The translations under genes and the position numbers were made by a program. A DNA stretch of 10,078 nt from Bacteroidota bacterium. GTDB lineage: Bacteria; Bacteroidota; Ignavibacteria; Ignavibacteriales; Ignavibacteriaceae. The stretch lies in NCBI GenBank assembly GCA_024278655.1, contig JAJRSV010000466.1, positions 1 to 10,078 on the forward strand, in the 5' to 3' direction. Below, piece by piece: positions 1-7,884 of this stretch (the first letter of the stretch is position 1; every line of letters starts with the position of its first letter). The notes beneath the pieces were generated by a model. It searched no databases. It saw only the letters and a list, made by a program, of their open reading frames with translations, and was not told the DNA's origin.

Positions 1-81
1 GCGTGCTTATTAATATGTTAACCGTTGGTATGAAAAATTTTTAATTAAACTCTAAATGACATTACTCAATTTTTATTGCGG
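1..81 (+). other. Leader region upstream of the surface operon
   Basis: AT-rich stretch before the first gene. It holds no coding sequence that I can support and no clear Shine-Dalgarno motif before the ATG at 82, which is common in Bacteroidota-type genomes. The operon promoter should lie here or upstream of the window, but I see no convincing pair of promoter boxes. A short TTAATTAA palindrome at about 41-48 is the only obvious structure. Confidence 0.4.
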
Positions 82-1614
82 ATGAAAAAACTTTTACTCT
101 TTTTTAGTTTAATATCTTTTCTGATATTCGGAATACTTTCCTGCACCGAAGACAGTATTAATAATCCTGTAGGCAATCAACCGCCGAACACCGGATTATT
201 CTTATATCCCGACAGCACTATTACTCCGCAGCAAAGCCGTTTAACAATTCATTGGTGGGGCGATGACCCCGACGGTTTGGTTATCGGTTACTACTTTTCG
301 TGGGATAATGTTAACTGGGAGTTTACGGCTTCGAACGACAGCTTGTTTGCCTTACAGATAGGCGCCAACGATACAACATATACATTTTACGTTTCGGCAG
401 TCGATGACGGCGGAAACGGTGTGTACGATAATCAAATTGTACGTAACGGAATTAATTACGGACCCGAACCTTTTGTTGATGAAAACGATAACGGAGTTTA
501 CGACGAGGGAGAATTCTTTTACGATATAGGTTTAATCGATCCTACTCCTGCTGTATTTAATTTTCCACTGCGGAACACTGCACCTACTATCGAGTGGAGT
601 GAGTTAAGCTTCCTGCCCGATACTTCATTTCCGGTTATGTCATTCGGATGGATTGCAGATGATATAGACGGCATTGAATCGATTGTACACATAAACATTG
701 CGCTTAACGATACAACAAATCCATCCAACATAATTTCGCTTGACGGCAGCGTTAGAACGATTACACTCCGCACTAACGATTTTTCGACGAATAATCCTTT
801 AATGGAAATTATGATCGAAGGTCAGGAAGGGAACATTAATCCGGAACTTCTGCCCGGACTGATACTGAATTCCGAAAACAGGTTTTACGTTCAGGCAGAA
901 GATATTTCCGGTGCAAAATCTTCGTTTATCTCTTTACCCGATTCGGGTCAGTCGTGGTTTGTTAAAAAGCCGTCGGGCAAGTTTCTTGTAATTGATGATT
1001 ATAAAACCGCAGATAATACTTTCGATTTTTATTTTGCAATGTTCGATTCGCTCGGGTTAACAGGCAGCTACGATGTTTACGATATTCACACTCACGAACC
1101 GCCATTTATAAACGTTACGTTTTTAGAAACGATAAAGTTGTTCGATTATCTTTTCTGGTATACGGACAATAATCCGTCGCTCGATCTGGCAAGCTTTAGT
1201 ACGCAGCGATATTTAATCAACGGCGGCAAGGTGGCATTCTCGATGCAGTTCCCGCAAGCTGTCGATCCGGTTGAACTTGCCAGCTTTATTCCGATTATAC
1301 CGGACAGCATAGATGAAAAAATATCGCTTCTGCCGGGAACCGTTATTGCTTCCGATACAACCGATCCGGCATATCCTAATCTGGAATTAACGTTAAACGT
1401 ATTCAGGGTAAAATCGTTTTATCTGAATCCGCTTGCAGCAAATCCGGTTTACTATTATGCGAACGGAGAGCTTGACGGATTTGCCGGTTTTACAAACAGT
1501 GATGTAACCGAATTCTTTATTGCACTGCCGTTGAATAAACTGAACGGCGGCGATGCAAATGTTAAAGCATTGTTAGAAAAAATTCTGTTCGAAGATTTTG
1601 GATTAGTACCATGA
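82..1614 (+). CDS. Surface-type lipoprotein with Fn3-like and GATase1-like regions
   Basis: Predicted 510-aa lipoprotein of unknown function. The signal peptide has Lys-Lys, a hydrophobic core and the lipobox ILSC, with Cys21 as the lipidated residue. Residues about 33-115 look like a fibronectin type III or similar beta-sandwich (IHWWGDDPDG, TYTFYVSAVDDGGNGVYD). Residues 132-144 (VDENDNGVYDEGE) have the acidic/Asn spacing of a calcium-binding loop. A second beta-rich segment follows at about 166-295. Residues 299-510 (KFLVIDDYKT, FDYLFWYTDN, YLINGGKVAFSMQ) follow the strand/helix rhythm of a GATase1-like Rossmann fold without an obvious catalytic Cys. ATG at 82 is preferred over the in-frame TTG at 76 because it gives a standard MKK signal start. 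The stop overlaps the next ATG by 4 nt, suggesting translational coupling. Lipoprotein status is strong; the domain calls are by eye. Confidence 0.85.
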   Translation: MKKLLLFFSLISFLIFGILSCTEDSINNPVGNQPPNTGLFLYPDSTITPQQSRLTIHWWGDDPDGLVIGYYFSWDNVNWEFTASNDSLFALQIGANDTTYTFYVSAVDDGGNGVYDNQIVRNGINYGPEPFVDENDNGVYDEGEFFYDIGLIDPTPAVFNFPLRNTAPTIEWSELSFLPDTSFPVMSFGWIADDIDGIESIVHINIALNDTTNPSNIISLDGSVRTITLRTNDFSTNNPLMEIMIEGQEGNINPELLPGLILNSENRFYVQAEDISGAKSSFISLPDSGQSWFVKKPSGKFLVIDDYKTADNTFDFYFAMFDSLGLTGSYDVYDIHTHEPPFINVTFLETIKLFDYLFWYTDNNPSLDLASFSTQRYLINGGKVAFSMQFPQAVDPVELASFIPIIPDSIDEKISLLPGTVIASDTTDPAYPNLELTLNVFRVKSFYLNPLAANPVYYYANGELDGFAGFTNSDVTEFFIALPLNKLNGGDANVKALLEKILFEDFGLVP

Positions 1615-4412
1615 GAAAGTTACTGATTGCAATATTGCTGTTATCATTCTCTTCCGTCTTTGCACAAAAAACCGGGAACCTTTCCGGTGTTGTAACCGAT
1701 GCCGCAACGGGAGAAGGATTGCCCGGTGTAAATGTTATTCTTAAAGGAACATATTACGGTGCGGCTACCGATATCGAAGGAAAATTCAAGATAAGCGGAA
1801 TTACGGTCGGCGATTATAACGTTAATTTTTCGCTTATCGGATACAAACCTGTTCAATATACGGGAATAAGAATCCAGGCGAATAACACAACAACACTGGA
1901 AGTAAAATTAGAAGAAACGGTATTAACTCTCGATCAGGATGTGGTAGTTATCGGCGACAAGCCGCTAATGGATGTGGAAGAGACCGAAAGCAAAAGAACA
2001 ATTTCGCGCGAAGAAATTGAAATTGCAGTAGTCGAAAATATTCAGAACATTGTTTCGCAGCAGGCGGGTGTAATTGAATCGGACAGGGAAATTCATATTC
2101 GCGGCGGCAGGTCGTACGAAAATGCTTTCCTTCTCGATGGTGTTTCGGTACAGGATCCGCTTGCAGGAACAGGTTTCGGTTTGCAATTAAGTGCTAACGC
2201 TATTGAAGAAGTTGAAGTTATTACAGGCGGTTATAATGCCGAATACGGTCAGGCAACTTCCGGTGTGGTTAATGTAAAAACACGTGAAGGTAGAGATACT
2301 TACAGCGGTTCGGTTTCTTACAAACGGGATAACTTCGGTAACAGAAGTTCTTATAATGTTTTTAATACCGATATACTGGAAGCAAATTTAAGCGGTCCCG
2401 AACCGTTTACGATGCTTTTCCTTCCGGCACTCGGTCTAAGAATTCCGGGCGATTTAACTTTCTTCTCGAGTTTTTATATGGGTGTTACCGATGGGATAAC
2501 GCAGGGTTACTACAAACCGACTGCAAACCAGATTTATTCATCAACATTCGGCGGAACAGAGTTTGCACCAAGAGCGGAGAACAGTTGGTTCTGGCTGCTG
2601 AAATTTACTTATAAGTATTCTACAACGCTGAAATTCAGGTACTCGTACAATCAATCGGTTAATATAAATCAGAACTCGCAATCACTGCAATCGAATCTTG
2701 AATATGTTGAACCTTCACCGGGTTATCAATATACATTTCAGAAAATACTCGACAGTGCAAACACTTTTACACATAATAATATATTCCACAACATAAGCAT
2801 AACGCATACACTTAATCCGAATACGTTTTACGAACTTAAGTTCAACTACTTTTTTACAAACTTACGTGCCGATGCAAACGGAAAGTTTTTCAGCTTATAT
2901 AACGAACCGCAGGATATAGTAAACTTCCCGATTGATTACTTTAATCTCGACAGGGATACGATTGGTGTTATTCCGGGCGACGGTTTTTGGGATGTTGGTA
3001 ATCCGTTTACTTTCCGCGACCATTACGTCGAAGAGTTTTCGCTGAAAGGTGATCTTACAAGTTTCTTTGATGAGAAGAATAAATTTAAAACCGGCTTCGA
3101 GTTCCGTTTCCAGGAAATGCAGATGGTCGATATCTACAAACCGTGGGTCGGTCAGTTGGGATTGAACAATGATATCTACAAGGTATATCCGGCAGTGGGA
3201 GCTTTCTACGCACAGGATAATATTAATTTCGGCGGAATGATTCTGAACTTCGGACTCAGATTGGATTACTGGTTCCCGGGTAAGTTTGTTGATGATGCTG
3301 TGAAGAATCCTGATGTTATTACAATACCGGATGAAGTTCGCGAAGGTTATATGAACGATACATTTGCATGGTTCGGAGGAAGAAGATTTAAAGCAAGATT
3401 AAGTCCGAGAATCGGTGTTTCACATCCGGTGTCTGATTTTCAAACACTATTCTTTTCGTACGGACACTTCAGCAAATGGCCGAAGCCGCAGTTTGTTTAT
3501 GCAAAGTTAAGTCCGGCAAATGCGCAATCATCGTTTCAGCGTTTCGGAAATCCGAATCTGGACCCCGAAACAACCGTTGCGTATGAACTCGGTTTGAAAA
3601 CACAGTTCACTCCCGACGATGTTTTAACCGTAACAGCTTATTACAAAGATATTTTCGATTATGTAAGCACACGTACCGCAAAAGTAAGTTCGGCAAGATA
3701 CGCTGCACAACGCTTTATAACATATGTTAATACAGATTATGCCCGTTCCCGTGGTCTTGAAATTGAATTCAGAAAACGTATCGGCAAGTGGTTTAACGGA
3801 GCGGCTACATTTTCTTATGCAATTGTAACCGGCAAAAGCTCTTCGGCAGACGACGGAGTGCTGGTTCTGCGCGGTGATCTGGAAGAATCGATTAAAGAGC
3901 AGTTCCTATCGTGGGATCGTCCGGTGACCGCAACACTTTGGGCAAGCTTTTATGCACCAACCGGTACGTTCGGTTGGGGTGAGGGAATACTGGATGACTG
4001 GAGTTTATATTTCAGATTGTTTTATCAATCTGGCAGGCGCTACACACCAGCCGTGTTTACAGGTACGATTGACGAACAGGGAAGAAAAGAATATGAATTT
4101 GTACGGGATGAAAGATTCGGCGCTATCGGAGACGATTGGTTCTACATCGATTTGAACTTCGAAAAGTATTTCCGTATCGGTTCAATGTCGTTATCATTTA
4201 CAATCGAAGTTAATAATATTTTAGATACAAAGAACGCTACAATTATCAATCCTGTTACCGGTAAAGGATACGAATACGGCGACGATGTGCCGAGCAGCTG
4301 GAACGATCCGCGTTTCCCCGATGTGCAGGCACCTATTTCACCGTTTCCGTTTAATCCTGCAAGGTATTTAACCAGGCGTAATATAAGATTCGGAATGTCA
4401 ATAAAGTTTTAA
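1611..4412 (+). CDS. TonB-dependent outer-membrane receptor with CarboxypepD_reg-like N-terminus
   Basis: A 933-aa outer-membrane transporter that would take up a ligand using TonB/ExbBD energy. A signal peptide (cleavage likely after Ala18, SVFA|QK) is followed by a carboxypeptidase-regulatory-like beta-sandwich at about 22-101 (GVVTDAATGEGLPGVNVILKGT). A TonB-box-like stretch (DVVVIGD) lies at about 110-116 and a plug at about 122-227 with IRGGRSYENAFLLDGV and EVITGGYNAEYGQATSGVV. The rest is beta-barrel, ending in Phe (GMSIKF), a typical barrel-insertion signal. Length and domain order match SusC-like/Fe-type receptors, but no SusD gene lies beside it. It overlaps the upstream lipoprotein gene by 4 nt and is 1 nt from the PorV-like gene. 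The family is sure. The ligand cannot be read from the sequence; an oligomeric or phosphoester product of the downstream enzyme is only a guess. Confidence 0.95.
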   Translation: MRKLLIAILLLSFSSVFAQKTGNLSGVVTDAATGEGLPGVNVILKGTYYGAATDIEGKFKISGITVGDYNVNFSLIGYKPVQYTGIRIQANNTTTLEVKLEETVLTLDQDVVVIGDKPLMDVEETESKRTISREEIEIAVVENIQNIVSQQAGVIESDREIHIRGGRSYENAFLLDGVSVQDPLAGTGFGLQLSANAIEEVEVITGGYNAEYGQATSGVVNVKTREGRDTYSGSVSYKRDNFGNRSSYNVFNTDILEANLSGPEPFTMLFLPALGLRIPGDLTFFSSFYMGVTDGITQGYYKPTANQIYSSTFGGTEFAPRAENSWFWLLKFTYKYSTTLKFRYSYNQSVNINQNSQSLQSNLEYVEPSPGYQYTFQKILDSANTFTHNNIFHNISITHTLNPNTFYELKFNYFFTNLRADANGKFFSLYNEPQDIVNFPIDYFNLDRDTIGVIPGDGFWDVGNPFTFRDHYVEEFSLKGDLTSFFDEKNKFKTGFEFRFQEMQMVDIYKPWVGQLGLNNDIYKVYPAVGAFYAQDNINFGGMILNFGLRLDYWFPGKFVDDAVKNPDVITIPDEVREGYMNDTFAWFGGRRFKARLSPRIGVSHPVSDFQTLFFSYGHFSKWPKPQFVYAKLSPANAQSSFQRFGNPNLDPETTVAYELGLKTQFTPDDVLTVTAYYKDIFDYVSTRTAKVSSARYAAQRFITYVNTDYARSRGLEIEFRKRIGKWFNGAATFSYAIVTGKSSSADDGVLVLRGDLEESIKEQFLSWDRPVTATLWASFYAPTGTFGWGEGILDDWSLYFRLFYQSGRRYTPAVFTGTIDEQGRKEYEFVRDERFGAIGDDWFYIDLNFEKYFRIGSMSLSFTIEVNNILDTKNATIINPVTGKGYEYGDDVPSSWNDPRFPDVQAPISPFPFNPARYLTRRNIRFGMSIKF

Positions 4413-4413
4413 A

Positions 4414-5394
4414 ATGAAGAAACTATTACTCATATCGTTTGTTTTGATTTTTGCATACTCGAATGCCAATGCTCAGTTGTTCCCGACTTTGGGCGGACAA
4501 AGAGCAGGCATATCCACGGCTCAATTCTTAAAGATTGGAGTAGGCGGAAGGGCATCGGCAATGGGCGATGCTTTTATTGCCGTTGCAAATGATGCTTCTT
4601 CGCTGTACTGGAATCCTGCAGGGTTGGTTCAATTCAGTGATGATCAGATAATGTTTTCGCACAACAAGTGGGTTGTCGATATCAACCACGATTTTCTCGG
4701 TGCGGTTTATCATCTCGGAAAAGATTACGCTCTCGGTGTTTCGATAATCGGGCTTTCGATGGATAAAATGCCGGTCACTACTGAGTTTGCGCCGTTCGGA
4801 ACGGGTGAGTTTTTTACTTTCAGCGATGTTGCAATCGCCTTAACATATTCGCAGAAGATGACCGATAAATTTAGTTTCGGTGCAACGGTCAGATATATGG
4901 AAGAGACGCTCGATAAATTAAAAATGCGCGGCGTTATGATTGACCTGGGAACATATTACTGGACCGGATTAGGCACAACACGGTTCGCGGTTGCAGTATC
5001 TAATTTCGGTGCGGAATTAGCGCCGGATGGTGATGTGGTTTTGGTTGGAAAGCGTAAGAAATCGGAATGGCAATCATTCGCACCTCCTACAATGTTCAGA
5101 ATCGGTTTTGCTTTTGAACCTTACCAGACCGAGATGCACAGGATTACAGCTTCGGTGCAGTTAAATCATCCGAATGATAACAGCGAGAATTTTGCCATAG
5201 GTTTTGAATATGAGTGGAGCAAGATACTGTTTTTACGCGGCGGTTATAAATTTAATGTAGATGAGCAGGATTTCTCGTTCGGAGCAGGTTTTAACTTCCC
5301 GATAAGTCTTGCAAATTTCACACTCGATTATGCATTTACTAATTTCGGACGACTCGGAGCCGTTCACAGATTTTCAATTATATTGGGCTTCTAA
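4414..5394 (+). CDS. PorV/PorQ-family outer-membrane barrel protein
   Basis: A 326-aa outer-membrane beta-barrel of the PorV/PorQ (UPF0164-like) family. It has a signal peptide (cleavage likely after Ala20, ANA|QL) and then the family's hallmark N-terminal block at residues 38-71 (FLKIGVGGRASAMGDAF, then AVANDASSLYWNPAGL). Alternating amphipathic strands run to a C-terminal aromatic residue (FSIILGF). In T9SS bacteria, PorV carries cargo bearing a C-terminal sorting domain from the SprA/Sov translocon to the attachment complex; other paralogs have no assigned role. Its place in an operon that ends with a T9SS cargo gene suggests a dedicated shuttle, but no other T9SS core gene is visible here. 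The start is 1 nt after the receptor stop and its own stop shares one base with the next ATG (TAATG). No PorV or PorQ symbol is given because the paralog type cannot be settled by eye. Confidence 0.88.
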   Translation: MKKLLLISFVLIFAYSNANAQLFPTLGGQRAGISTAQFLKIGVGGRASAMGDAFIAVANDASSLYWNPAGLVQFSDDQIMFSHNKWVVDINHDFLGAVYHLGKDYALGVSIIGLSMDKMPVTTEFAPFGTGEFFTFSDVAIALTYSQKMTDKFSFGATVRYMEETLDKLKMRGVMIDLGTYYWTGLGTTRFAVAVSNFGAELAPDGDVVLVGKRKKSEWQSFAPPTMFRIGFAFEPYQTEMHRITASVQLNHPNDNSENFAIGFEYEWSKILFLRGGYKFNVDEQDFSFGAGFNFPISLANFTLDYAFTNFGRLGAVHRFSIILGF

Positions 5395-6482
5395 TGAGAT
5401 TTAAAAGAAACATATTATTTCTTATAATATTTACACTTGCAGCAATCATCTATAGCTGCGGCGAGAAGTTTGATTTAACTCAAATTGATATCGGTGACGA
5501 TACCGGTAATATTGGCGGTGACACGATTTATGTACTATTAAATCCGGTTTGGGGCGGATTTAACCGTCCGCAGGATGTTATGGTCGGAAGGGAACCTTTT
5601 ATTTACGTTGCCGATACAGATAACGACCGGATTGTGATGCTTAATTTAGCCGGGCAGATACTCGGAACACGGAGCATAAAACATCCGGTGGCACTTGCAC
5701 AGGATCATCGTTTGAATTTAATCGTTGTTGCCCAGTTCGACACTACAGTGGGCGGAACAACTCAAACATTTAGTGCGGTTTACAAAATCGATCTTGTCGC
5801 CGTTTCTCATCATATTGAAACCGCACCGATTACACGCCTGCTGCCACGTGCTGTCGATTTGAATCGTCCTGATGTTGAATATACCGGAGCTTGTGTATTC
5901 TCAGATAACACATTTTACATTTCGCGTAAAGGACCGAACAACACAAGCTTTATCGATCCGGATAACTCTATATTGGTATTCAAACCTAAGAAACAGTTCG
6001 GCGGCGGCGAAGGGGATACTCTGATAGGAAGAGTTCCGAATATTGATCCTCTCGGACAGGGACCGGTTTCAGCTTTCGATATCAGTTCGCTTACTTCGTT
6101 TAACAATAACACTATCGATATCGTGGTTACATTAACCGGCGGAACAAGCTTTAAAGCAAACTGGCTGCGTTACGAAATTACTCCTATCGACCAAAAGTAT
6201 GTTAGTAACTTTTCTCCTTCTTCGGGTGTGGATTTAATGGTTCCCAACCGTTTCGAAAGACCTGAGGGGAGTGCTCTCGATAACGGGGGCAACATATTCA
6301 TTGCCGATGCCGGTAAAGACAGCATTTACAAATTCAATTCATTCGGTGATGAACTGGAGTCGTTCGGAGGACCGGATCTGTTTAACCAACCGCATGGTGT
6401 TGCATTTTTCGATAAAACGTTGTATGTAGCAGATACGGGAAATAACAGAATATTAAGATTTGTACTTTCAACAGAATTATAG
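5394..6482 (+). CDS. NHL-repeat (beta-propeller) lipoprotein
   Basis: A 362-aa lipoprotein: signal peptide with Arg/Lys start and lipobox IYSC, Cys22 lipidated. Clear NHL-type units are visible at about 56-88 (FNRPQDVMV, then YVADTDNDRIVMLNLAGQ), 287-319 (FERPEGSALD, then IFIADAGKDSIYKFNSFGD) and 330-356 (FNQPHGVAF, then LYVADTGNNRILRF). The middle part (about 95-280) is beta-rich but diverged and probably completes a six-bladed propeller. NHL propellers bind proteins, peptides, nucleic acids or glycans, and some are enzymes; no catalytic set is obvious. The gene sits between the PorV-like barrel and the secreted enzyme, in translational coupling with the former, so it may form a surface binding partner of the receptor or the enzyme. 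That role is inferred from context only. Confidence 0.88.
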   Translation: MRFKRNILFLIIFTLAAIIYSCGEKFDLTQIDIGDDTGNIGGDTIYVLLNPVWGGFNRPQDVMVGREPFIYVADTDNDRIVMLNLAGQILGTRSIKHPVALAQDHRLNLIVVAQFDTTVGGTTQTFSAVYKIDLVAVSHHIETAPITRLLPRAVDLNRPDVEYTGACVFSDNTFYISRKGPNNTSFIDPDNSILVFKPKKQFGGGEGDTLIGRVPNIDPLGQGPVSAFDISSLTSFNNNTIDIVVTLTGGTSFKANWLRYEITPIDQKYVSNFSPSSGVDLMVPNRFERPEGSALDNGGNIFIADAGKDSIYKFNSFGDELESFGGPDLFNQPHGVAFFDKTLYVADTGNNRILRFVLSTEL

Positions 6483-6484
6483 GA
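6481..6484 (+). promoter_or_regulatory. Ribosome binding site deciding the TTG start
   Basis: AGGA overlaps the stop codon (TAG, 6480-6482) of the NHL lipoprotein gene and lies 6 nt before the TTG at 6491. It supports that unusual start. The next in-frame ATG (about 6611) would remove both the signal peptide and the first catalytic-fold motif. Confidence 0.5.
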
Positions 6485-6490
6485 TATATT

Positions 6491-7726
6491 TTGAAACTTA
6501 AAAACTTAACATCAAAACTTCTTTTACTCTTTTTAGCAATTTTGTTTACCGCTTCTTTTGCACAGGAGCGTGTAAAGATTGCCACGTATAACATTTTAAA
6601 CTATCCGAACAATGCATCAACAAAAAATCCGAAACTGCAGATTATATTGAATGAAATTGACCCCGATATTCTTGTAGTGCAGGAAATCGCATCAGCTTCG
6701 GCGGTTAATCAATTCCTCACTGCCGTTCTAAGCGATGACTACCAGGCAGGTGATTTTATAAACGGACCGGACTCGGATAATGCTTTGTTTTATAAAGATT
6801 CGCTTTTCACTTTCATCAGTGCCGATTTTATTCCTACTTCGCCGCGATACATAACGGTTTTCAAACTTTATCATAATTTTACGCTGGATACGCTTATAAT
6901 TTACTCGGCGCATTTTAAAGCAAGCTCGGGTGCAACAAACGAAAACAAAAGATTACTCGAAGCTTCTACGTTACGGATTTTTACAGATCAACTTCCTCCG
7001 AATACGGATTTTATTTTGGTGGGAGATTTGAATTTATACAGATCGACCGAACCTGCTTACGAAAAACTTCTTGACCAGTCAACCACCGGTTACTTTTTAG
7101 ACCCGATTGACCGCCCCGGAAACTGGCACGACGGCGGTTCGTTTGCCGATATACATACACAATCAACACGGGTTACAGATTTGGGTGATGGCGGTTCTAC
7201 AGGAGGACTGGACGACAGATTCGATTTTATTCTTGTCTCTCAGTCGATTATGGATCCTACAGGTATCGATTACGTACCTGATTCTTACTGGGCATTCGGT
7301 AATGACGGGTTGCATTTAAATCTGCCTATACAGGACCCGCCTAATCAATCGGTAAGTACAGAGGTAGCCATTGCACTCTATATTGCAAGCGATCATTTAC
7401 CTGTTGTTGCCGATTTTGACTTCGGTGTGGTTTCGGGAGTTGAAGATGGAGAAGCCGTTCCCGAACAATTCGCTTTATATCAGAACTATCCGAACCCGTT
7501 TAACCCCGCAACGAATATAAAATTTGCAGTAGGCAAAGAGCAGTTTACGAGTTTAAAGGTGTACGACATTTTAGGTAATGAAATAGCAACTCTCGTTAAC
7601 GAAGTAAAACCCGCCGGGGAATACGAAGTTAATTTTAATGCTTCGAATTTAGCGAGCGGTATCTATTTCTACCAGTTGCGTTCGGGAAGTTTTGTTCAGA
7701 CCAGGCAGATGCTCCTTTTAAAATAA
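6491..7726 (+). CDS. Secreted endonuclease/exonuclease/phosphatase-family protein with T9SS type A sorting domain
   Basis: A 411-aa exported metal-dependent phosphoesterase, most likely a nuclease or phosphodiesterase. Signal peptide cleavage is likely after Ala24 (SFA|QE). The EEP (DNase I-like) fold spans about 27-312 with its motifs in order: TYNILN (32-37), the Mg-binding Glu65 in VVQEI, His141 in YSAHF, GDLN (178-181), DRFDFIL (242-248) and the terminal SDHLPV with Asp301-His302. The catalytic set therefore looks intact. Residues about 324-411 are a T9SS type A sorting domain: YQNYPNPFNPATNI, LKVYDILGNEIATLVNE, then GIYFYQLRSG and a Lys-ended tail. Known cargo of this type is cleaved on export and released or surface-anchored. 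Start is TTG, supported by AGGA 6 nt upstream. It is last in the five-gene set, 8 nt after the NHL gene. The substrate (DNA, RNA, nucleotide or other phosphodiester) cannot be told from motifs alone. Confidence 0.92.
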   Translation: MKLKNLTSKLLLLFLAILFTASFAQERVKIATYNILNYPNNASTKNPKLQIILNEIDPDILVVQEIASASAVNQFLTAVLSDDYQAGDFINGPDSDNALFYKDSLFTFISADFIPTSPRYITVFKLYHNFTLDTLIIYSAHFKASSGATNENKRLLEASTLRIFTDQLPPNTDFILVGDLNLYRSTEPAYEKLLDQSTTGYFLDPIDRPGNWHDGGSFADIHTQSTRVTDLGDGGSTGGLDDRFDFILVSQSIMDPTGIDYVPDSYWAFGNDGLHLNLPIQDPPNQSVSTEVAIALYIASDHLPVVADFDFGVVSGVEDGEAVPEQFALYQNYPNPFNPATNIKFAVGKEQFTSLKVYDILGNEIATLVNEVKPAGEYEVNFNASNLASGIYFYQLRSGSFVQTRQMLLLK

Positions 7727-7741
7727 GCAGCTATTGTTTGC

Positions 7742-7764
7742 AGTGCGACCAGTCTGGTCGCACT
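7742..7764. repeat. Perfect 23-nt GC-rich palindrome after the operon
   Basis: Arms AGTGCGACCAG (7742-7752) and CTGGTCGCACT (7754-7764) are exact reverse complements around a single T. A realistic hairpin is a 9-bp stem with loop AGTCT. It lies 15 nt behind the stop of the secreted enzyme gene, where a terminator is expected, but no T-run follows (AAATATAAAT), so intrinsic termination is doubtful in the forward sense. Its GC content stands out from the AT-rich surroundings. It could be a REP-like dispersed repeat, an RNA 3'-end stabilising hairpin or a protein-binding site. Confidence 0.75.
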
Positions 7765-7884
7765 AAATATAAATCAAAACGATGTTATCTATTTTTACTT
7801 ACATTTTATAAGCGTAAATGTTTGTAAAAATTAGTGCTTATCTTTAATTTTACACTTCTATTTTTCAAAATTTAAGGAAAAAGA
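7765..7884 (+). promoter_or_regulatory. Probable atpD promoter region
   Basis: AT-rich 120-nt stretch before atpD that should hold its promoter, since the preceding operon ends just upstream and the function changes. TATCTTTA (7839-7846) matches 7 of 8 positions of the Bacteroidota -7 consensus TAnnTTTG, but the TTTG at 7821-7824 is only 14 nt away, shorter than usual. A sigma70-like reading (TTGTAA 7822-7827, 17-nt spacer, TAATTT) is also weak. A dyad, ACATTT (7801-7806) and AAATGT (7816-7821), lies just upstream and might be an operator. A start site cannot be assigned. Confidence 0.3.
7874..7878 (+). promoter_or_regulatory. Shine-Dalgarno site of atpD
   Basis: AAGGA with a 6-nt spacer before the ATG at 7885. 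It is the clearest ribosome binding site in the window, fitting a highly expressed gene. Confidence 0.7.

Noticed and set aside
76..81. TTG start two codons upstream of the first gene's ATG
   Set aside because: ATG at 82 gives a standard lipoprotein signal (MKK start), and neither start has a Shine-Dalgarno site that would favour TTG.
7742..7764. Ordinary intrinsic terminator of the surface operon
   Set aside because: The hairpin is strong but is followed by AAATATAAAT instead of a T-run, so it is listed as a palindromic repeat; RNA 3'-end mapping could overturn this.
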